Shown here piece after piece: positions 13,669 to 24,901 of a stretch of 64,000 nt of DNA. How positions within the stretch are numbered: the stretch's first letter is position 1; every line of letters starts with the position of its first letter. The position numbers and the translations under genes were made by a program. The stretch covers positions 64,680,660-64,744,659 of the forward strand of contig CM071933.1 in the NCBI GenBank assembly GCA_016081115.2. Direction: 5' to 3'. The notes beneath the pieces were generated by a model. It worked only from the letters and a program-made list of their open reading frames with translations. It had not been told where the DNA came from and did no database searches. The DNA is from Rehmannia glutinosa. Taxonomy: Eukaryota > Streptophyta > Magnoliopsida > Lamiales > Orobanchaceae.

Positions 13669-13948
13669 GGCTGGTAAGATGGAAACTTACACCGAGCCTG
13701 ACCCGGATAGGACCCCGATGCGTGTTTTGTTTTGGGTAATCGACTTGACTCATTAAGTGTGAAATCGATTTCAAATTGGCATAGAACCGTCTTATTGATA
13801 TTTGAACTAAGTTAGAATGCATGCTTTGAGATTCATAATCATACTTGTCTTGACTTAGTTGATTTTGGTGATTTCCTTACTCGTTCTTCCTTATTCTTTC
13901 TTATCTTTCCTCTACCTTTGGTGATCCGCCTTAGTTTGTTTTATCGGG

Positions 13949-14698
13949 ATGGAGCCGACGCCGCCACGTGGTGGGATGTATTCCATGCCCGTGCCCGGGA
14001 ATATTACCGGCAGACGATGATTCATGGCACCGGAAAGCGAACGCACGACCACGAGAACTAGCCCAAGAGCGCCAACGCACAGCGAGACTGACTCGGCGGC
14101 TTGGCGATAAGCCAAGATGAGAAGAACGAATCGACCCTGTCATCAAGGACCGCGATAACACCATAAGAGCGAGAGGACCAAATCTGAGTATCGGGAGCGC
14201 CTGGATAACATGGGGAAAATGAAGAGGACGAGCGACGGTCGCGAAATGGGAGATTGATGCCCGTCTATCCGTAATCTTGCCGATCGCTTGGAGGAGGCCC
14301 TCATCAAGCAGATGATGACAGTCATTGAGGACCTTACACAGGCCCCTATCTCGAGGAGGGACGCCGCACTAGAGGCTGCTTTAGCGGCTAATGCTCGGCC
14401 ATTGCCACCGCCCGAGGCGAACCTGTACCCTGATCCCGAGGAGGATCCCGGGAGGATCCCGAGGAGGACCGGGAGGACCCGAGGAGGAGGAGGATCCCGA
14501 GGAGGATCGAGGAGGATCCCGAGGAGGATCCGATCGACATTGGAGAGCGGAGGCTGCTCCACTCGATGATGCTCGGGGATTTGAGCGGTGGTTGGACTTT
14601 GTGGATTGGCGGAGGTTGAGGCGCCGCCTCAACCCGACCCGGCCAACCGATCATGGAGACATAGCTGCGGCGATGATGATGGCGATCTCGATTAGCTA
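13949..14698 (+). pseudogene. extra open region ahead of gag, EEDP-repeat protein (copy 1)
   Basis: Between the primer-binding site and gag lies about 1.3 kb that is coding-like at first. It opens with an ATG (MEPTPPRGGMYSMPV), passes through a charged segment (EKMKRTSDGR in copy 2), then a GA-rich run of the 12-bp unit GAGGAGGATCCC encoding Glu-Glu-Asp-Pro repeats (about 14430-14540), and ends around 14698. It is broken by several frameshifts. Both copies in the window have it in the same place. I do not recognise a domain; most Tekay-type elements go from LTR almost directly to gag. It may be an accessory protein or a decayed gag N-terminal extension. Confidence 0.5.
14430..14540 (+). repeat. 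12-bp minisatellite GAGGAGGATCCC (copy 1)
   Basis: About eight irregular copies of GAGGAGGATCCC, in-frame acidic EEDP repeats where the frame is kept. Copy 2 at 24360-24452 has about seven more regular units, so the array length and spacing vary between copies. Confidence 0.85.
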
Positions 14699-14977
14699 GC
14701 GATTTTTCTGTTGTACTTTTGTTGTTGTAGCTGTGTAATCCGAGTGTTGTACCTTTCATTATTGTACTAGATTCGGATGTATTTTGATTCTATGTATCGA
14801 CTTAGTATTCTAGCGATGTACTTGGGTGTATTCAATTTTATATTAATGGATATGCCTTTTGCCATTTATTCGGTGTCTTGTGTTGATGTTACTATCCCTG
14901 TGGTATCTTTTACTTTACGCGAATAATTATTGTATTCATTTACTCGCAAATCGCAACTAACGCTCCAAGATACGAGA
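14699..14977 (+). other. non-coding AT-rich spacer between accessory ORF and gag
   Basis: This AT-rich stretch is nearly identical in the second copy (24615-24901) and has no open frame of interest. It separates the accessory region from the gag ATG. Confidence 0.6.
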
Positions 14978-15990
14978 ATGGCGGAACATCGAGGGCGTGG
15001 GAGACCTCGTCGCGTTCCACGAGGAGACGACGATGTTCCAGGGGACCGGGTACCCTCTCGGAATTACCACCACCTCATCCACTGCTTTGCGGGAGACAAT
15101 CGACCGCACAAGCATTACGGCAAATCTTGGTGTTTATGAGGCAACAGGCGAGCCTCAACCCCGTGCTCCCGAACTCCGCCCGAGAGGCGACGATCGCACA
15201 TTGGAGCGATTCTGCGGTTCGACCCACCAACCTGCAGGAGAGCGGACGATGTGAAAGCGGAAGAATGGATAGAGAAGTTGGAAAACATCTTCAATGCTCT
15301 TCAATACTCCGACGAAGAGAGTCACACTCATTGTATTTCGTCTAGAATCATTTCTTAGAGGCTGGTGGGGGCGGTTGAAAGGAGATGGGAACAGGACCGA
15401 AAGTAATCGAGAACATGGGGAAATTTCTTGGTGAGTTCAATGAACAAGTATATTCCCAGTCGTGAAGGAAGCACGCCGGGATGAATTTCATAGATTGAGG
15501 CAAGAGGAACTGTTGACCGTGGCTCGATGATGAGTTCGAATTTCACCGATTGTCCAAGTATGCTCGGGGACAATCGATCAAGAGGATAAGCTTTACAAGT
15601 TCACTCGAGGATTGAAAGCGGAACTTGAAAGCTTGATTGTTGACAATTGAATCGGCAACCCTCTCGGCCGCTTGATAAAAGCGGCTCTCGCATTAGTGGG
15701 ATGGAACCGTACCGTATTGGAGCAGAGTAGGCCTCGAACGATTTTAAGAGGCGGTGTGGGGGGGCCGTCTAAACCGCCCTGCTAAGTTTGAAGGGACCGG
15801 TTAACGGGGAGAGACAAGGAAAGAGACGGTACAAGGAAAGCGGGTCGGGAATGTACGCATTGCGTAAAACGGGACATCTCGACAAGCTATTTGGCGTAAA
15901 CAAGGAAGGTGTTTTATTTGTGGTAATGTCAGACCGGTACCAAGATTGCCAAGTACAATGACCGATCAAACCAACGCAACCACGAAGCGG
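14978..15990 (+). pseudogene. gag: gag of chromovirus copy 1, frameshifted
   Basis: Starts at an ATG with MAEHRGRGRPRRVPRG, a basic N-terminus typical of plant chromovirus Gag. The KAEEWIEKLENIF-like retrotrans_gag core is recognisable and better preserved in copy 2. A degraded CCHC zinc knuckle (CFICGN) lies near 15910, where the second half (GH...C) is disturbed by missing bases. Gag would form the cytoplasmic particle that packages element RNA. Frameshifts near 15085, 15245, 15410, 15480 and 15640 break the frame. Confidence 0.8.
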
Positions 15991-16016
15991 GAACGGCCCG
16001 GGGTAATCGGGCGAGG

Positions 16017-16301
16017 ATGCCCGCTCGAGCATTTGCACTAGTCGGACAAGAGGCTCCGGAGGCAACGGACGTGGTGGAAGGTACGCTTCTAGTATCTAAC
16101 CACTACGCTAAAATATTATTCGACCCTGGATCAACGCATTCATTTGTTGCACCGCATTTTGTACACAAAGCGCATGCTTGCATGGAACATATGCCTATAT
16201 GCTTAGAAGTGTCAACTCCTATGGGTGCGAGTCAGATAACAGATATTATCTTTAATGCATGCGAAGTTAAGATTGCTGAGATAAACTTTCTGCCGATTTG
16301 A
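16017..16301 (+). pseudogene. aspartic protease domain of chromovirus
   Basis: The 94-residue open stretch carries LFDPGSTHSFVAPHF, the active-site region of RVP-type retrotransposon proteases; the catalytic Asp is present and the usual D-T/S-G is D-P-G, common in this group. It would process the Gag-Pol polyprotein. It lies between gag and RT as expected. The frame is lost at 16301; the next segment (around EYDVILGM, 16320) continues in another frame. Confidence 0.8.
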
Positions 16302-16639
16302 TCTTATTACCTATATCAGAATACGACGTAATATTGGGAATGAAAGTTATCTGCACACCATGCACAAATGGATTGCCATAACAAGTCCATTAAGCTATGT
16401 GAACCTGGAAAACCGAAGTGGAGATTTCGGGAAGGGCACGAGTTAAGATTGCCCCAATCATTTCAAAGCAATGAAAGCGAGAAGGGCGATCACTAGAGGG
16501 GCTCGGGGGTATTTGGCGTTTGTAATTAACAAACCCAAGGTTGAGATACAAATCAACCAAGTACCTATAGTATCGGCATATACGGACGTATTTCCACAAG
16601 AACTCACCACCTGTCCCTCCGGATAGGGAAGTCGAGTTC

Positions 16640-17200
16640 ACCATCGGTGTTGCCAGGGGCGCCTGGGTGATTGCCGTAACACCGTATAGAATGGCTCCTC
16701 TTGAGTTACAAGAGTTGAAAACGCAATTACAAAAGCGAGTGGATGTGGGATTTATCCGACCGAGTGCGTCTCGTGGGGAGCACTGTCTTTGTTCGTCAAA
16801 AAGAAGGATGGCACATTAAGACTATGTATAGATTATCGTGGACTTAATAGTGTGACCATCAAGAACAAATATCCCCTCCCGAGGATAGGCGAACTATTTG
16901 ATCAACTTCAGGGAGCAGCGGTGTACTTTCAAGTTTGATTTACAACAAGGATATTACCAATGAAAATCCGCGAAGGAGACATTTCCAAAAGCGCATTTCA
17001 AACCCGATATGGACACTATGAGTTTGTAGTAATGCCTTTCGATGACGAATGCACCAGCGGCATTTATGGACTGATGCATCGAGTCTTCCAACCTTATTTG
17101 GATCAATTCGTAGTGATATTCATTGATGACATACTTGTATACTCTAAGTCTAGAGAAGAGCACGAACGTCACCGAAAATCGTTTTAGAGACACTACGAGA
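16640..17200 (+). pseudogene. reverse transcriptase domain of chromovirus
   Basis: Recognisable RT blocks occur in order but in changing frames: LFVKKKDGTLRLCIDYR near 16790-16840, KYPLPRI near 16868, the substrate-binding area at 16955-17060, and the catalytic FIDDILVYSKSREEHE at about 17119-17165 (the YxDD-type motif as IDD). Several 1-3 bp indels (e.g. near 16770, 16935, 17042 and 17083) break it. It would copy element RNA into cDNA. Confidence 0.85.
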
Positions 17201-17900
17201 GCATAAGTCGTATGCTAAATTCAGCAAGTGCGAATTTTGGCTTAGTGAAGTCGCATTCTTGGGACATATAGTATCCAAGACCTTTGGGATTGCGTCGATC
17301 CTTGAAGGTACATGACGGTGGTTGAATGGAAACAACCGAAAGTCAGAACGGAAATCGAAGTTTCTAGGACTATTTGGATATTATCGAAGATTTATCCAGG
17401 ACTTCTCTAAGATAGCAGGACCACTCACTCGACTAACCCGGAAGCAAGTCAAGTTTGAGTGGAGCGACAAGTGCGAGACAAGTTTCGGAGAGTGAAGAAA
17501 CGACTTACTACGACTCGTCTTAGCCCTTCCAAAGGGAACAGAAAACTTTGTCGTCTGGTGATGCATCAAAAGAAGGACTAGGAGCAAAGACTCATGCGGG
17601 AAGGAAAGGTTATCGCTTATGCATCACGAAAGCTCAAGCCGTATGAGGCCAATTACCCAACGCATGACTGGAATTGACAAATGATAGTTTTCGCATTGAA
17701 GAAATGGAGACACTATCTCTACGGAGCAACTTTCACGGTTTTCACGGATCATAAGAGCTTGAAGTATCTATTCTCCCGAGAAAGATCTCAACTCGAGGCA
17801 ACGGAGATGGATGGAGTTGATTGAGGACTATCACTTTGATATTCAATACCATCCCCGGAAAAGCTAACGTCGTAGCGACGCTCTAGCGAAAGCTTAGCTT
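17200..17900 (+). pseudogene. RT connection and RNase H region of chromovirus
   Basis: Pieces of the RT thumb (FLGHIVS- and FLGLFGYYRRFI-like segments, 17260-17400) and of RNase H (YASRKLKPYEANYPTHD, 17618-17670; FTDHKSLKYLFS, 17745-17775) follow one another in different frames. Short indels and stops interrupt each piece. The order is as expected for a Ty3/gypsy pol gene. Confidence 0.75.
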
Positions 17901-17909
17901 AGCGGACTT

Positions 17910-18512
17910 ATGATTCGAGAGTGGGAATCATTAAAGGAGCTGAGCAATTGGAATCGACGAGAACCAATACTCAGATTTCATGTGCTAACATTTCGATTAC
18001 ACCCACCGATCTTGAGTGAGATCAAAGAAGCACAAGAAAAAGATACACATCTTCAAAAACTGAAGGAGAAGATACTTAAAGGAGAAAGATCAGAATTCTC
18101 GATACCTGAAGATGGAGTTATCAGGTTCCGGAATCGAGTGTGTGTACCAAATGACGAACAGATTAGGAATAAAATCCTAACAGAGGCACACCGTTCAAAA
18201 TACACTATACATCCTGGAGGAAACAAGATGTATAAAGATTTGAAACGAAGTTATTGGTGGGTAAACCTGAAGAACCAGGTAGCGGAATTCGTTGCGAGAT
18301 GTTTGACTTGTCAACGAGTAAAAGCAGAACACCAACGACCATCTGGTTTACTACAACCGTTGAGAATTCCCGAGTGGAAATGGGAACATATAACAATGGA
18401 CTTCGTGACGGATACTACAAGGACCGGAAGAAGAGGCCAGGACGCTATCACGGGTAGTTGTAGACCGACTCACGAAATCTGCACACTTTTTACCCATCAA
18501 GAAAACCGATAG
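17910..18512 (+). pseudogene. integrase N-terminal part (H2C2 zinc domain and start of core)
   Basis: The 200-codon open stretch includes the end of RNase H, then the HHCC zinc-binding domain: EAHRSKYTIHPGGNKMY with two His, and RCLTCQRVKAEHQ with two Cys. The catalytic core begins with WEHITMDFVT, which provides the first acidic residue. A frameshift near 18405-18510 takes it to a stop, and the core resumes in the next open frame at 18514. Integrase inserts element cDNA into chromosomes. Confidence 0.9.
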
Positions 18513-18513
18513 C

Positions 18514-19506
18514 TTGCAGAAACTTGCACAGATTTATATCCGAGAAATCATTCGACTGCATGGAGTACCCGTCGATATAGTATCCGACAGAGACCCGAGG
18601 TTTGTCTCCAGATTTTGGAAGTGCTTGCACGAGGAATTGGGTACCTCACTAAGTTTCAGCACAGCAGCACATCCACAAACCGATGGACAGTCCGAGCGAA
18701 CAATTCAAACCCTTGAAGATATGTTGCGAGCATGCATGGACTTTCAAGGAAGTTGGGATTCGCACTTACCATTAGCCGAGTTCGCCTACAATAACAGTTA
18801 TCAAGCCACGATTGGGATGGCACCCTATGAGGCATTGTATGGGCGGAAATGTAGATCCCCACTGCACTGGGAGATTGATGACCAATGGACTCCGAAAGAG
18901 AAACGAAAGTCGCCCTCGATTCCAAAGGTCGACTTAGTTCAGGAGGCCATGGAGAAGGTCAAGCTGATCAAGGAGCGGATTCGCACAGCTCAGAGTCGCC
19001 AAAAGAGTTACGCGGACAAGAGAAGAAAGGATTTGGAATTTGAAGTCGGTGATGAAGTATTTCTTAGACTCTCACCACGGAAAGGATTGATCAATCCGAA
19101 GAAAGGAGGCAAATTGAGTCCGAGATATGTTGGACCTTACAAGATTTTGAGGAGGATCGGGAAGTTAGCCTACGGACTCGAGTTACAAAGCACCATATGC
19201 GGGAATGCACGATGTATTCCACGTGTCGAGATCGAAGAAGTATCAACCGGATCCCGAGCATATCATCACCGAGATACTCCTCCTCTAATGGAAAATCTAT
19301 CCTACACCGAGAGGCCAATCGGGATCATTGATCGCCAGATACGACAATTGCGTAAGAGAGAAATTCCGATGGTTAAAGTGGTGTGGCAAAACCACAACCG
19401 AGACGAAGACGCGGCGTGGGAAATGGAAGATGACATAAGGAATCAATATCCCGAACTATTCAAGAGAATTTGGGGACCAAATTCTTTTAAGGAGGGGAGG
19501 ATGTGA
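18514..19506 (+). pseudogene. integrase core, GPY region and chromodomain
   Basis: The longest intact piece of pol, 330 codons. It contains DIVSDRDPRFVSRFW (second catalytic Asp), HPQTDGQSERTIQTLEDML (catalytic Glu), PYEALYGRKCRSPLHW, a GPY/F-like region (GKLSPRYVGPYKILRR) and a C-terminal segment RPIGIIDRQIRQLRKREIP...VKVVWQN that matches plant chromovirus chromodomains. The chromodomain is thought to direct insertion to heterochromatin. From about 19190 to 19290 the frame used is not the homologous one: DVFHVS and KKYQPDP appear one frame over, so two compensating indels lie in this ORF. The stop at 19504-19506 overlaps the start of the 3' LTR. Confidence 0.9.
19488..19501 (+). other. polypurine tract before 3' LTR
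   Basis: AAGGAGGGGAGGA immediately precedes the LTR start TGTGAAGCCCC and is the expected plus-strand primer site. Confidence 0.8.
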
Positions 19507-22500
19507 AGCCCCGATTTTTTAAAGCTATTAGTTGAACCTTATTGTTGTTTATACTTTTGATCGACTATTTTACCGCGTCATTTTGACGGGTAATTATTAA
19601 TAATATATACATTTTGTATTTTATTTCATTTTATTTTATTACTTGTGATCATGATCATCATTAATTCTATTCCTCATTTATGATCACTTGATTGATCATT
19701 ATTACTATTTTTGTATTTATTAGTCACCTTAGAATTTTAAGAGACTATTTATTTTAGAGACTTTTACCTTATAGAATTAAGATGTTGATTTAGATTAAGT
19801 GATCATGAGACTTACAAGTGATCAAGGGAATCACTAATTATTTTGGAGATTGATATATTTCATCTATTATCATCAAAATTGGGACAAAAAAAAAATATAT
19901 GGAATTACCATTTTACCCTCATAGTGGACGGCCATGATGGATATTTTGGGATAAAAATATCATCCAACTCTTGTACACATACACCATATATTAGTCATCT
20001 TGTGTATAATTATATCATTAATTCAAACATTATACACATCATCTTATACACCAATTCTTTATTACTATTTTCCCCAACTTATTCCCACTTAACAAACATT
20101 CTTCTTATTCCTCTCAAATTCAAATTGACCCACACTTTGACTTGCATTTTGTCTCCATGCAAGAGACAAATTACAAGACACAATTTGATCAAAATTTCCT
20201 CTCCCTCTCTCTCATACTACACGGCCATTATGGCAATTTTTGCACAAAATTTTCATTTCATTCTCATCAACACATTCTAATACTCAAAGCCTTTTCCTCC
20301 TTCTCTCTAAAAACTCCCAACTTCTCTCTATTCTTTCTTTCACTTTCTTCTCCCATACTTAGAAAATTTTCAACATTTTCCTCCCTATCCTTCATAAAAA
20401 TCGAACCACTATACTAAAAGGTAAGAAATTTTAGCTTCAATCCATTTTTGGATATCACATTGTTCATCTCTTCCACCTTCTTAACTTAAGTTTAAATTTG
20501 GTTTTGGAGGTACATTTAGAAGACTTTGAAGGTTAGAGCTTGACAATATTTTGAAGAAGGACCTCAAGCTTGAAGAAGAAAATAGTAGAGAAAATTTGAC
20601 TACAAGGTAAAATTGTGTACTAGACCCCTTCTTTCCTACTCTTCCTATTTTTTTCAAAATTTTAACACCCCTTTTCATTTTTGAGAAATAGGGGCTGACC
20701 TTAGGGGATTTTTTGGAGTTGAGCCAAATTTCCAATTTTTGAGCTTCAACTAGTCTCCAAACATCTACTACACAAGGTAAAGTGTAGTCCTTTTCATTTT
20801 CTTAATTCCTTCTTTTTCTCCTTAATTTTTTCTCTCATTTTTCTAACTCCAAATTTTGATATTTTCTTGACTTAGGGGCTGACCTAAGAAGCCTCATCCA
20901 AAAATTGTGAAATTATCCTTTTATTTCACAATTTCCAAAATTAAGGTGGGTGGAAAATTATTTTCCAACTTTTAGGTGTTTTATTAAAATGCATGTAGAA
21001 AATTTGATCATGAGCCTTGAGATATATATAATCTATGTATTGCATGTCAATTTCATATATCAAGTCATGAAAATTCTCAAGAGTTGCTCAAATTTGCTAT
21101 TTATTGAATTTTAGGTGCATGCATGTACACTTTAATGCTTTAATTGATGAATTATTGTATGTATTGGACATGCATGTTTATGATCTTTAAAATCTATGTT
21201 TTGGATGACTTATAACCTGGAAAAGTCGAGCATAATTGATTAAATTTCAATTTTGGACTTAAAAATGCAAAAATGGAAAGTTGGTGGACTAAATTGCAAG
21301 AAAATAAAAGTTAAAGGACCCCTCTGCAAATTTCGAAATTTGGGACTGTACTCAGGTTCAAAAATGACTTTTGGACATTTTAATAATGTTTTAATAGTTT
21401 TAAGATAAATAAAATCAACCTTTAAAAGCCCAAGGACTAAATTGTAAAATTTTGAAAGTTTAAGGGCTACTTTGCAATTTTGAAAACTGTACCAGACCTA
21501 AACTTTATAAATTGAAATTTTTACTTTTAAGTTACTGGGAATCCCATATTTTAAAAGTATTCCAAAAATCCAAGTGGTTAGGGCTTGGAAAACAATTTTA
21601 CTAAAAATGAGGGACTAATGTGAAAATATTAAACTTGAGGACCCAAATGAAATTTCCAGGACTTATGCAGCCCATGCACCTGGAAATACTAACTTAACTA
21701 TAACTTAATTGTATTTTGGACCCAAGGTTCAAATTTCATAACAATTGGACCCTAAAAGCCTTAAAGGCAATTATTTTAAAATGGGACAAAAATGATATTT
21801 TCAAAAGTTAAAGGACCTACACATATTGTTTCTAAAAACTGCTTTTGTCCCAATATCCTACTAACCTTAGTGACATTTTCCAACTGGAACCACATTAAAA
21901 TCCCTTCCGGTTTGTGAGTTCGAATTTTTAAAACTTAAGGTCCGAATTGGCAATTTTTACAAATTTGGGGCCAATATGAGATTTTTATAAAAACTCGACC
22001 ATAAAACTTTAAAAACTTGAATCTCTGGACAATTTGGAGAATTTAGGAACTGACCTCATAATTTTTCAAGGTCGGGATATTTATTTATTCAATTTTTAAC
22101 CCCAAAAGTGTTGGTTTTTACAAAACGGGGGCTAAATTACAATTTTTCCTTTATAAAGGACCTAACTCAAATTATTTTCTCTTTTACTAAAATAGCCCTG
22201 GACTCTCTGAAATTGAGATTTAATTTAAATATTTTACTTTCCCAAAAACCCCTAACTTATCGATCAATTTGATTAATACCCGATCGCGGAGCGACTTCCT
22301 CGCCTTGCTAATTGATTCTATAACGCAGGACTTATGTTCCACCCAATCTTTCAAGATATCGAAGGTTGTTATCCTTCCGATAATCATCTTCATCCAAAAC
22401 TCCACCAACGCCATAATTGCCACTCGCGTTTTCCAAAAATTTTCCTAAATCGCTTCCCAAATCAATAATACTGATTTTGCCTGGTTGACTACTTGTAATT

Positions 22501-23568
22501 GTAATTACTTTCTGCTCGAAAGTCAACTTGGTGTGTCGAGCTCACGATCGGAATGGATACGTCGGGGATGGAACAAGCGGCTCGGCCGCTATTCCACTCT
22601 TCGGCCCCATCGCCCTAATCCCGCAACCGAGGACGGAGTTTGTCCAAGGGAAGCGGGTCGTAATCGAGGTATAATCATGATTATGACAGATCGAGCCTCG
22701 CCCACTCTTTGGGATTTTGTCTTTGCCTACGGAGCGATAAGGTGCGGTCTTGGACCATCCGACCGGGAGTTACAAGGTAGAACGAAGGAATCGCTGTCCG
22801 ATCCACACGATTCGAGTTATCGTCCCGTTTTGGTTGGCGTTACATTCCCGCACGCAACCGCTACCTGCTTTTGCATTGGTTGTGCATTGGTTGGCGCTAC
22901 AAGTCCGTACGCAACCATTAATTGCCTTGGACATAGGATTGGCGTTACACTTCCGCACGCAATCTACCTGTCCTTGACCGTATCACATAGTGCTGTGTGA
23001 CCATGAACATTTTCTTAAATCGTATAATTATATTACTTAAATAATTTATCATGACGCTTGTGAATCGTGTGTGAAACCATGCATCATACTCACGCGTTTT
23101 CGTATAATCGCTTTCTCACATTAACTATATTACGCCACACTCGCATTACGATCACCCCATCCACCGAGATTTTTGTCTCATCCCCTTTGTTTTCTAACCT
23201 TAGATGAGGATTTATTTGGGATCTTTGAACCGGCTCGGATTGAGACATTGTACTACGCTTGTTGGTTTTTCGCATCTTGTTGTTGATCGGACTCTTTTCT
23301 TATTATGTTGTTGTTGGACTCTTGTATCCTAATCAATTCGGGTTTGTAATTGAGGGCGTATGATCCCTTGACTTTAAGTTACTACCTTGTTGAATTTCGG
23401 GATGTAATTTGGATGTTGGAATGTAGACTTTAAGTGATAACTTGTATCATTATTTATTTCACGCTATTTAGACTCTGTCTTATTGGGTTCTCATTGGTAT
23501 TGTCCGGAATGTTAGTCCGTTTGTATTTAAGTTGTGAATCGTTCGTCGCGTCCCGTTTGGGGCGTGAC
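19502..23568 (+). repeat. complete LTR shared by two chromovirus copies
   Basis: About 4.07 kb, from TGTGAAGCCCCG to GGGGCGTGACG. It follows the integrase and polypurine tract of copy 1 as 3' LTR, and is followed by a primer-binding site and gag leader of copy 2, so it also acts as 5' LTR. It matches 9647-13645 almost base for base in its AT-rich parts; differences cluster in the GC-richer last 1.3 kb. Apparent ORFs inside (for example 19843-20280) also occur in the first LTR and are low-complexity. Confidence 0.9.
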
Positions 23569-23578
23569 GAAGAAGAGT

Positions 23579-23591
23579 GGTATCGAGCTCT
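23579..23591 (+). other. primer-binding site of chromovirus copy 2
   Basis: TGGTATCGAGCTC, the same imperfect tRNA-iMet site as copy 1, about 10 bp after the LTR. Confidence 0.65.
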
Positions 23592-23875
23592 ACTGGTAAG
23601 ATGGAAACTTACACCGAGGCGACCCAGGATAGGACCCCGATGCCTCGTGTGTTTTGGGTAAGTCCGCGACTTGACTCATTAAGTGTGAAATCGATTTCAA
23701 ATTGGCATAGAACCGTCTTATTGATATTTGAACTAAGTTAGAATGCATGCTTTGAGATTCATAATCATACTTGTCTTGACTTAGTTGATTTTGATCGATT
23801 TCCTTACTCGTTCTTCCTTATTCTTTCTTATCTTTCCTCTACCTTTGGTGATCCGCCTTAGTTTGTTTTATCAGG

Positions 23876-24614
23876 ATGGAGCCGCGCCGCCTACGTGGTG
23901 GGATGTATTCCATGCCCGTCTTTGAGCGGGGGAATATTACCGGCATCGATGATTCATTGGCACCGGGAAAGCGAACGCACGACCACGTAACTAGCCCAAG
24001 AGCGCCAACGCAATGCAGAGACTGACTCGGCCGCTTGGCGATAAGCCAAGATGAGAAGAACGAACCGACCACTTTGTCATCAAGGACCGCGATAACACCA
24101 TAAGAGCGAGAGGACCAAATCTGAGTATCCAGGAGCGCTGGATAACATGAGGGAGAAAATGAAGAGGACGAGCGACGGTCGCGAGAAATGGGAGATTGAT
24201 GCCCGTCTATCCCGAAGATCGCCGATCGCTTGGAGGAGGCCCTCATCAGCGAGATGACGATCATTGAGGACCTTACACAGGCCCTATCTCGAGGGACGCC
24301 GCACTAGAGGTCGCTTTAGCGCTAATGCTCACCCATTGCCACGCCCGAGGCGGAACCCGCACCGATCCCGAGGAGGATCCCGAGGAGGATCCCGAGGAGG
24401 ACCCGAGGAGGACCCCCGAGGAGGATCCCGAGGAGGATCCCGAGGAGGATCCGATCGACATTGGAGAGCCGGAGGTCGCTCCACTCGATGATGCTCGGGG
24501 ATTTGAGCAAAGTGGTTGGACTTTGTGGATTGGCGGAGGTTGAGGCGCCGCCTCAACCCGACCAACCCGATCGATCATAGACAGCCGCGGCGATGATGAT
24601 GGCGATCTCACCGA
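23876..24614 (+). pseudogene. extra open region ahead of gag, EEDP-repeat protein (copy 2)
   Basis: Second copy of the region at 13949-14698. It starts with an ATG, includes MREKMKRTSDGREKWE near 24148-24195, and an open frame at 24325-24543 with seven EEDP units followed by PIDIGEPEVAPLDDARGFE. The frame differs from copy 1 by short indels, but the ordered parts agree, which suggests an ancestral protein of roughly 200 residues. Function unknown. Confidence 0.5.
24360..24452 (+). repeat. 12-bp minisatellite GAGGAGGATCCC (copy 2)
   Basis: Seven units of GAGGAGGATCCC with small variants (GAGGAGGACCC), coding for EEDP repeats. Confidence 0.9.
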
Positions 24615-24901
24615 TTAGCTATGATTTTTCGTTGTACTTTTGTTGTTGTAGCCTGTGTAATCCAGTGTTGTACCTTTCATTATTGTACTAGATTCGGATG
24701 TATTTTGATTCTATGTATCCGACTTAGTATTCTCACGATGTACTTGGGTGTATTCAATTTTATATTAATGGATATGCCTTTTGCCATTTATTCAAATGTC
24801 TTGTGTTGATGTTACTATCCCCTGCGGTATCTTTTACTTTACGCGAATAATTATTGTATTCATTTACTCGCAAATCGCAACTAACGCTCCAAGATACGAG
24901 A

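Noticed and set aside
14143..14759. Several overlapping open frames on both strands rich in Arg, Ser, Gly and Pro
   Set aside because: Shadows of the 12-bp GA-rich minisatellite, which is open in many frames.
9917..20735. Matching open frames at 9917-10429, 19843-20280 and 20142-20417
   Set aside because: They match only because both lie in the two LTRs of the same element; sequence is low-complexity and frames differ by homopolymer length.
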